From the NCBI GenBank assembly GCA_017506865.1, contig JAFCMP010000010.1, positions 248,001-312,000 of the forward strand: 64,000 nucleotides of DNA, given 5' to 3'. A model generated the notes under the pieces. That model worked only from the letters and a program-made list of their open reading frames with translations. It searched no databases and was not told the DNA's origin. Numbering within the stretch: the first letter of the stretch is position 1; each line of letters begins with the position of its first letter. The position numbers were made by a program, and so were the translations under genes. The stretch comes from Tribonema minus (taxonomy: Eukaryota > Sar > Xanthophyceae > Tribonematales > Tribonemataceae). This document shows positions 57,019-64,000 of this stretch, in pieces.

Positions 57019-60000
57019 ATGGCTGAATACGGCGAGTGCGCTATGAGGCCCGGCTGCAGCTTAAGATCCGCACCAAATTTACACACCTGTCGCTGCTCTG
57101 CAAGGCTGACGCTGGCCGCTGCTGCTCTGTGCTTGTCAGGCAAAGTTTCGTACTGGGACGACAGATACACCAAGGATCCGGAGCCCTTTGACTGGTACCA
57201 GGTAACACGACAAGGATGCTTCAATGCACCCAGTCCTCCTCATCAAAACTGTTCCCCCGCGAGCTGGCTAGCAGGTGGTATGATTACTGACGAGGGGGGG
57301 ATGTTGTCATCAGTCAACATGGCAGGTGCAGAGGGTCGTCGCATCATTTGCTGATAATCTGGTACTCTGATGCGGATATGTGCTGCACAACGTGAATGCG
57401 GCAACAAACACTCAAAATTGCTTGTATGTTACGCGTATGTGTGCGCACGGTGGTCTCGATAAGCCGTCATGTACAACATTGTCTTCTTGCACTCGTCATC
57501 TGCTGCCTTGCAGCGATATTCCGGGATCAAGGACCTGGTCGCAGCGCAAATGAAGCACGAGGACAATGTGCTGATGCTGGGCTGCGGCAACTCGCGGCTG
57601 AGCGAGGACATGCTGGAGGATGGCTTCACATCAATCACCAACATTGACATTTCAAGAGTTGTCATCGACCAGGTGCGCTGCTGAGATCTGTCGTGCTGCT
57701 CAGTGGCGCTGCAGGCACAGTGCCAGGTGCTTCTCCTTGTGTTCAGCGTTTGAATCCGGCATCAGTGGCAGCAGAAGGTGTATGTAGCGCTGACCGTTGA
57801 TAAGTTGTAGTGCGCGCTGTAGGCGCACATCCGTTGTCGTGGCGCTGATTGCGTTGCACACTAGTAAAGCAGCAGAACGCGGGTTGACGACGCCTGCTTA
57901 TTGTGGGCAGCAAGAGGTGATGCGCTTTCCCGCTTGTGAACGGGACAGGAAGCAAGCACATCTGGTTTCACGCATAAGCGCACCGGCCACCAATGGAAAG
58001 CGGAGCGGTGCATCCCAGCAGCAACCAATCGAGCTGACATGCAGCACGTGCATGCTCACGGGCGATGCTTTGCCAGCCGAAATGCCAACAAGACAGCATG
58101 GCTGCACACGCGCTCGCATGCAGCCCCAAAGTAGCAAGCACAATCATCACGAGCTGGTGCTGCACGGCCGGGCGGTATGAAGAGCTCATCTGAAGGCTGC
58201 CAGAGCTGTAACACGAGTCGACACGTTGCCCAGCTGCTGCACAGTCAGCTGCAGCCTGTAGAAGTGAAGCGGTCTGGCAGTTGTGCGATCACGCCCACAG
58301 CGGTCAGATGGCCTCACACGTGACCAGCATGAACCTGCGCTGCCATAGCATGGTGTGCACCGCACGCCGCAGTCACCGGAGCCAGCAGGCGCTCCTTTGA
58401 ACGGCATCGCCTGCAGACAGCGCCATTGGCGCTGCTTGGAAGTGCTTCACACCGTACAAATTTATCCTTACCGTTGACTGCATCCCGCTCACGAACTTCA
58501 ACGTCACAAGCTCACGACCACAACCGCGCCTCTCTCACGGTCGCTGCTCAAGAACAAGCAGTTCGGCGGTCACATGTTCACGACCACGAGCGGGCCTCAC
58601 ACGGTGGCTCCTCAAGAATCAGCGCGACCCACGCACCGCCGCCGCCGCTGCGTCGCGTACGCCGCCGCAGATGATTGAGCGCCACAAGGACAAGCCCGCG
58701 CTCGTGTGGCAGCGCATGAACGCCATGGCGCTGGAGTACCCTGACGAGAGCTTTGACGCCGCGGTGGACAAGGGGACGCTGGACAGCCTCATGTGCGGGG
58801 AGGGCGCGTCGGCCAACGTCGCCAAGATGTGCATGGAGGTGCGTGCGGGGCGGGCGCGCAGAGGGGGGGGGGGGGGGGGGGGCTGGTGCAGCAGCAGAAG
58901 GCAGACTGCTGAGCCGAGCCTAACAGCCCCACGGCGTTTGCAGCTGAGGCTTGCAGCCGGGGAGGGGGGGGGGGCATGCAGGTCGAGTGCAGGGCGCCTA
59001 AGCCCTGGATGCAGTGTCGGACGCGGGGGGGGGGGGGGGGCATTTGACGACCTTGTGTGCGGCGCGGGTGCGCCCACCAACGCGGCCAGGTCATGCAGGG
59101 GTGCGCTCTGTAGTTGAGCGTTGTTCGCAGAGCACAGCGCAGAGGCTGCTGCAGCGCCGTATCAGGGACTGATACTGGTTTCTTTAGCAGTTGCCCAGCT
59201 TGTCGCTGGCGGTTGCAGATGGCTGGCCGACTGTGTCGAGACAGTGCTTGGCATTTCAACCAATTGAGGATCGCGGGCTGCAGGGATTCATGCTCTGGCA
59301 AGGAATGGGCGCATTTGGGCGCTTTCTGTGGCCAGTCAAGGGTGCGGCTTAGGTCGACGTTTGTTGGCGTGCACGACGGAGGCGATGCCCCCGACACCGC
59401 CCTTATGCGGCATGATGAGGCAGGTGCATGTACGCAGGATCGCGGGCTTGGGGGCTCGGACGCCGCAAAGCGAATGTATCGCGCTCATCACGGCAGGGCC
59501 CCAATGCGGTGGCTGCCGTGTGCATACCCGCTTTTCATAGATGGCAGTTGGCATGAAGCGCTGTCTGGAGTTGACACCTGCAGTAAAATTCAAGGCGCAC
59601 TCCTGTGACGCCGTGCCAGCGCTGCTACGAGTGCCTCGCTACCTCCACCGGAGCGGCGCGCACACGCTTTTCTCCTGCGCCTTTCTCACCCGCCCTCTAT
59701 AAACGACAATATGATGCTCCTGATGACTGCCCTGCTTGCTCAAAGGCCGTAGCCATCCACTGCCCACAACGCTACGCATACAAGTTGTTCCTCATTGCGG
59801 AAAGTGCCCCTGCCGCGCCGCGCCGCTGCAGGTGAGCCGCGTCCTCAAGCCGAACGGCGTGTACCTGGTCATCTCGTACGGCGCGCCCGACTCGCGCCTC
59901 AAGTACCTCCAGTCCGACGACTACAGCTGGACGGTGTCGGTGGCGACGCTCCCCAAGCCCGCCATCAGCGCCGCGGCCATCCCCGACACCAAGGACGCGA

Positions 60001-60059
60001 GCGCCGTGCACTACGTGTACCTCTGCCGCAAGGGCGGGACAGCGGAGGAGGGCGGGTGA
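57019..60059 (+). CDS. EEF1AKMT4: EEF1AKMT4-like class I SAM-dependent protein methyltransferase
   Basis: Homologue of the methyltransferase that modifies a lysine of elongation factor eEF1A. Inferred exons: 57019-57031, 57140-57201, 57514-57672, 58671-58838 and 59832-60059, in phase for 209 residues (human 255). The start MAEYG|KVSYWDDRY matches the family only if intron 1 uses a GC donor (G|GCGAGT); reading through instead adds about 36 residues of no clear family match. SAM motif I is VLMLGCGNSRLSEDML; post-I is SITNIDISRVVID; DAVVEKGTLD-type motif is present as DAAVDKGTLDSLMCGE; SRVLKPNGVYLVISYGAP and HYVYLCRKG close the fold. A 1-kb intron 4 holds G runs and an echo of the preceding exon. 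Confidence 0.9.
58855..59110 (+). repeat. Poly-G runs and diverged echo of the preceding exon end
   Basis: Three G runs (58862-58882, 58966-58974, 59026-59040) are followed at 59046-59105 by a stretch resembling the end of exon 58671-58838: TGTGCGGCGCGGGTGCGCCC.. ACCAACGCGGCCAGG versus TGTGCGGGGAGGGCGCGTCG.. GCCAACGTCGCCAAG, each ending in a GTGCG donor-like site. Identity is moderate. Confidence 0.6.
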
Positions 60060-61901
60060 AGCGCGCGGCGTGAGAGAGAGTCGTAGAGAGCTGGCGTGGG
60101 GGGGTGGGGGGGGGGAGAATGCTGGTGCTGCCGCTGCTGCGCACGCGCAACTCCGCCGCGGCTGCCCTTGAGACCAAGCAGCTGCCTGCGATACCCCGAT
60201 GCGGCATTTTCTGCTGGCGTGCGTCGCGTTGCCCGGTGTTTTCGGCAGCGAGGCTGCATGCGCAGCCTGAGCGCCATCACATGGAGCTTGCCAGCAGCAC
60301 GCCCTCCCCCCCCCCCCCCCCCCCCCCCCTCCCCGCGCGCGCGGCACGAAGAGCCTGGGCCATGCAGGGAGTGGTTGCCACTTGCCGCCCAAGCGCGCGC
60401 ACCATTGAGTGCGCCGCGCCGGTGTTCCCCTGCGGGTGATCATTACCCACGTGAGGAAGCTTATCGCCGGTTGATCAAGGAAGCGCGGGGGGGGGGGGGG
60501 AATGAGGCGTGTCGGTTTGGTTGGGGCGGTAGAGAGCGTGTGCTCTGGCGGCAGCGTTGTATCTGTACCTGTGTGCGTTATTTGTTCCACATGAGATTAC
60601 AGGGCCACCTAGCTCTCGTGTCAACATCATCACCATGCTGAGGTCTCTCGTGTTTTTTTGGCTGCATGTGCCCATCTTCTTCCTGCACAAGAATGAGAAT
60701 CGATCATGCTGTCGACCACATCACTGTACCCTCCTCACCCAACAACTTGAAGTCAACTTCTGAAGGTGTCTTCTATGGTATGGTACAGTGGTACTACACT
60801 CGATGTCAAGACCATGGCCTCTTGCACGGCTTTGTGATGTGCACATTTCAACACATGCAAGTCTAGTAGATGCACAAACCGACAATTGGCAGGTAATTCT
60901 TCACCTTCCAAAGCATTTGCTGTGGCGCTTTGCTGGTGTCAGCGTGTGGACCTGACTGACTGCAATGGTCAACTGTCACATTAACCCACTTCCGCAGCGG
61001 AATAGGCATCCTGTGGCCAGGCTCCCAAGGACATGTTTGCGCTGCCAGAGTTTGTCACGTATTTGACACCTGAGAGCATGTCACTGCCGTCACTGCGCAA
61101 CTTCGTCGAGCACAACCTGTCTAGGAGACAGCGCTTGAACGGACAGCTTGTACTGCTGGCTCACCACCATTGTCATAATGACAACACGTCGCCGATACGC
61201 ACATGGACGGTATGTATGACAGCATATATGTATATATTGATGCTACCAGGAATGCAAGGTGAGGCACCAAAATACCACGTGGCATTGCACTAGGCGTGCA
61301 AGCACCTTGCTGTCGCACAGCAAGCAATCGAGCCTCGTGCCTCCGCCAAGACCTCTGTGGCTGCATGCATGTATGTCTTTGATCCGGATGCACAAGCACC
61401 AAGTCGCAGCAGGGCACATGGCCATGAAAACACAGGCTGTGCAGATGCCGATGACAGCCACAAACGTGCTGTCACGCAGAGTAGATTACGTACTCATGTA
61501 CACACATCTGTACATCCTACGCTCTCATAACGACTGTGTGTTCTTACAATACCTACAGGCATTTACATAGGGACGCTTCGCCGGCCCTCTTCGAACGAAT
61601 CCACTACAGCCATCAGCAAACAATGTGCAGGCTGCCCCTCACTTCTTGCTCGTGCGCCGCACACACCTCAAAGGCGCGCGCATGTGTGCATGTTATCACA
61701 GGGCTATGCCATACCGCTCATGTGCCGAGCGCTCCCGCAGGGCTGCGGACAGCTGCTGCTCACACAGCAGCATTGCACGTTTCGCTGCTGTCTTGTGGTA
61801 CCGCCGACTTGAACACTTGCAGATCAGCGTGTGTACGTTTTGCTCCTGCTGCAGAGGCTCCGTTCCGCCCTACGGCGGCGGCGCGCCCGCCTCCCCGCTG
61901 G
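60060..61901. other. Intergenic region between convergent genes
   Basis: 3' flanks of the methyltransferase gene (+) and BCKDHB (-). It holds a run of 23 C at 60307-60329, a G run at 60488-60500 and AAACAACTTGAAGTC at about 60744-60757. A short open frame from ATG 61033 has no recognisable domain and no convincing splice partner; it is not called as a gene. Confidence 0.5.
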
Positions 61902-64000
61902 TCAGTAGTTGACGGCCTTCTTGATGGCCTCGTAGACCTTGAGTGCGTCCGGCGCGTAGTGGCGCTCAAACACGAGAGGGAAGGGCGTGTCGTAGCCGCA
62001 CACGCGCGCAACGGGGGCCTGCGGGAGCAGCGACACGTGCACAGAATTGGGGGTCAGGGAGAGCGGCCTCTGGGCCACGTCGAGCACGTCGTGTGCACGC
62101 AGTTGGCGGGCGGGCATGAAGCGGCGGACACGGAGCAGTCGACACATTCGGCAGGGAGTGACGCTGAGCTGTGCAGACGCAGACGCGCGGGCGGCAGCGC
62201 ATATGTCGCGCAGCTGGCGAGTGGGCAGCGTCAGGCGCGCCGCCGAGCCGCGTGCGCGGTACCCTTGCGCCATGATCAGGCACGACTGCCAGCCGGTGAG
62301 CGCAGCGCTCGCGACTGCAGCGGCGCGCCGCTATCCACTGGCAGTGGGACGTAAACGTACTGTAGCGGAGCGCCGTCACACGCATTGAAGCGCAACGCCA
62401 TGACACGCACAGGCACAAGGGGCCTCGGGCGGCGTCCGTGCCGCACGAGACTGGGGGGTACGTAGCAGCACCATGCCCGTCATCGTATGTCACCTAGAGC
62501 TCTACGAACTTTTGATTCGTTTCTCATACATACCTGCAGGTGCAGGAAGCAGCGCTCCTGCAGGTCCGCGGCGACCTCCGCGGCGAACCCGCACGTGCGC
62601 GGCGCCTCGTGCGAGACGACCAGGCGCCCCGTCTTGCGCACGGACGCCGCGACCGTGGCGGCGTCCCACGGCAGCACCGTGCGCAGGTCGATGAGCTCGC
62701 AGGAGATGCCGTCGCGCGCGCGCGCCATATCGCAGCTGCGCAGCGAGGCGTTGGCAGGGGGTACGGGGAAGGACAGAGGGGGGTGCATGTAAGCAGTAGG
62801 CGGCGCCACCGGGGGGGGGGGGCTCAATTGGTGCTGCCGAACCGGCGATTTGTCGACATCAACGTCAACTTCGCCCTCTGATGTCTTGTAGCGAGCGTGA
62901 CGCTCCGCATGCGGGCGCTCTGCGTCGCAACCATTGTCGTCTTGCGTGAAAGAGGCAGATGCATAGAACAGACGGCCATGTGGGTGCCTGCGCAGGTGCA
63001 CTTGCAGCTGATCCTTTCGCAGGCGCATGTGCCCTGTGTGCCCCAGCCGGTGACACCCCCCCCACTCCCTCTGTGCTGCGCCCCCCCCCCCCCGCTGCGC
63101 TGCGCATCAGACGCTTTGGCACACCGTCCCGCCGCGCCATCAAGACTGCGCGCGGTACGAAGTTTCAGACCACCGCCTCGCGCCTCCCCCCCTGCCAGCT
63201 AAACCAGCGAACGAACCTGCCCCCCCCCCCCCCCCCCCCCCGCACCTCCCTCCACTAACGCATCCGCCGCCGCCGCCACCGCCGCTGCCGCCGCAGCCGC
63301 ACCACGCGTCAAGCACACACATGACATCGCTCAGCACACACGAAACAACAGCCGCACAGCAGCGGCAGCGGCAGCGCCCCGCGCGCGGCGCTCACCCCTC
63401 CGCCAGCACGCGCAGCTGCGCGCCCCAGCCGACAACGGTGACGTCCGCGCCCGCGCGCAGCACCTGCGCGACGCCGAGCGGCACCTCGTAGTCGCCGTCG
63501 GGCACGTCTTCCACGCTCGTGCGGTACAGCGCCTTGGGCTCGAGGAAGATGACCGGGTCGGGGTCGCGGATCGACGCCAGCAGGAGCCCCTTGGCCTCGC
63601 GCGCGTCGCGCGGCATCACCACCTGCGGCGTCGCAGTCATCATTTGTTGGTGGTCTGAGCCAGGCCTTCAATGCTAACATCACCAGTTTATTGGACTGCA
63701 GCCATGCAACGGCTGACGCCACGAGTGTCAAGATACGAAGCTGGCATGCATGACACCAGCAGGTGAGGATATGATGTTTGCGAAGGGCCACAGCGGGCGC
63801 GCGCGTGGGCGGCGGCGCGGCGCGCGCGGTGAACGCCTGCGGCTGCACGCGGTGCTGCTGCCGCAAAAGAACGTCAGCACACAAACACTGCGACGCCCAG
63901 ACGCTTCCCCTAAGCGCAGCACACACAGCTCTTGAACCAGAATGTTGCAAACCACGCTCCCTCTCAGTATGCCCACCTTCAAGCCCGGCGTATGCGCAAA
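61902..64000 (-). CDS. BCKDHB: Branched-chain 2-oxoacid dehydrogenase E1 beta subunit, 3' part
   Basis: Thiamine-diphosphate-dependent E1 component that decarboxylates the 2-oxoacids of Leu, Ile and Val in the mitochondrial matrix. Four minus-strand exons are in the window: 63977-64000 (continuing beyond it), 63396-63622, 62534-62735 and 61902-62018, all in phase. Conserved segments: [93 protein letters not shown] and the end [21 protein letters not shown] distinguishes it from pyruvate dehydrogenase beta. The N-terminal half with the transit peptide lies outside. Confidence 0.94.
63182..63300 (+). repeat. Poly-C tract in a BCKDHB intron
   Basis: A run of about 20 C (63221-63241) followed by GCC/CGC triplets, in the intron between the 63396 and 62735 exon boundaries. 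A shorter C12 run is at 63081-63094. Poly-C or poly-G runs of this kind occur in many introns of the window. Confidence 0.8.

Noticed and set aside
61033-61290. Small gene from ATG 61033
   Set aside because: No domain, no clear splice partner and no supporting context.
1-64000. tRNA, rRNA and CRISPR arrays
   Set aside because: No cloverleaf, rRNA core sequence or spaced direct-repeat array was recognised by eye. The regular repeats found are exon-edge duplications and intronic tandem repeats.

Overview
This is a GC-rich, intron-dense nuclear segment of a eukaryote, most likely a flagellated alga with a red-lineage secondary plastid (haptophyte or ochrophyte-like; the exact group is inference). 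The evidence is spliceosomal GT-AG introns in nearly every gene, a core intraflagellar-transport gene (IFT70/TTC30) and a cilium-associated FAM184 family gene, and two N-terminal presequences of the signal-peptide-plus-Phe (ASAF-like) type used for plastid import in that lineage (SACAF|HT near 16.3 kb and MCEAF|VP near 53.1 kb). Codon phases were checked by hand across the exon joins. Most models close in frame over their whole length, which is the main support for the coordinates.

Layout: 204-12069 (+) OSCA/TMEM63-type mechanosensitive channel, 5' end outside the window, with a very large low-complexity insertion. 13772-15994 (-) METTL1 tRNA m7G methyltransferase. 16283-17679 (+) unknown protein with a plastid-type presequence. 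18561-24957 (-) SLC35B2-type PAPS transporter. 25729-30747 (-) IFT70/TTC30. 31092-31470 (+) unknown 83-residue protein. 32969-34405 (-) LYPLAL1-like serine hydrolase. 34750-38799 (+) FAM184 coiled-coil protein. 39273-41967 (+) F-box/SPRY protein. 43874-52820 (-) Hsp110/Hsp70-like ATPase fused to a TPR domain. 53022-53942 (+) secreted or plastid-directed coiled-coil repeat protein, with a broken inverted copy at 55975-56560 (-) and a fragment at 55829-55945 (+). 57019-60059 (+) EEF1AKMT4-like methyltransferase. 61902-64000 (-) BCKDHB (branched-chain 2-oxoacid dehydrogenase E1 beta), 5' part outside the window. No operons, rRNA, tRNA or CRISPR were seen.

Genes are repeatedly arranged as divergent pairs with 200-450 bp between start codons (METTL1/unknown, IFT70/small protein, LYPLAL1-like/FAM184, Hsp110-TPR/repeat protein, pseudogene/EEF1AKMT4-like). 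Functions are mostly housekeeping: tRNA modification, sulfation, flagellar assembly, proteostasis and branched-chain amino-acid breakdown.

The most unusual features are: (1) 'exon-edge echoes', in which the last or first bases of an exon together with its splice site are tandemly repeated inside the neighbouring intron at eight or more sites in four genes; (2) an Hsp110-like ATPase that has lost the substrate-binding beta domain and gained a carboxylate-clamp TPR domain; (3) an OSCA channel with roughly 700-800 extra low-complexity residues in its cytosolic loop; (4) three introns whose reading frame is restored only by a GC donor with the same GCGAGT hexamer; (5) poly-C tracts in the place of the polypyrimidine tract.
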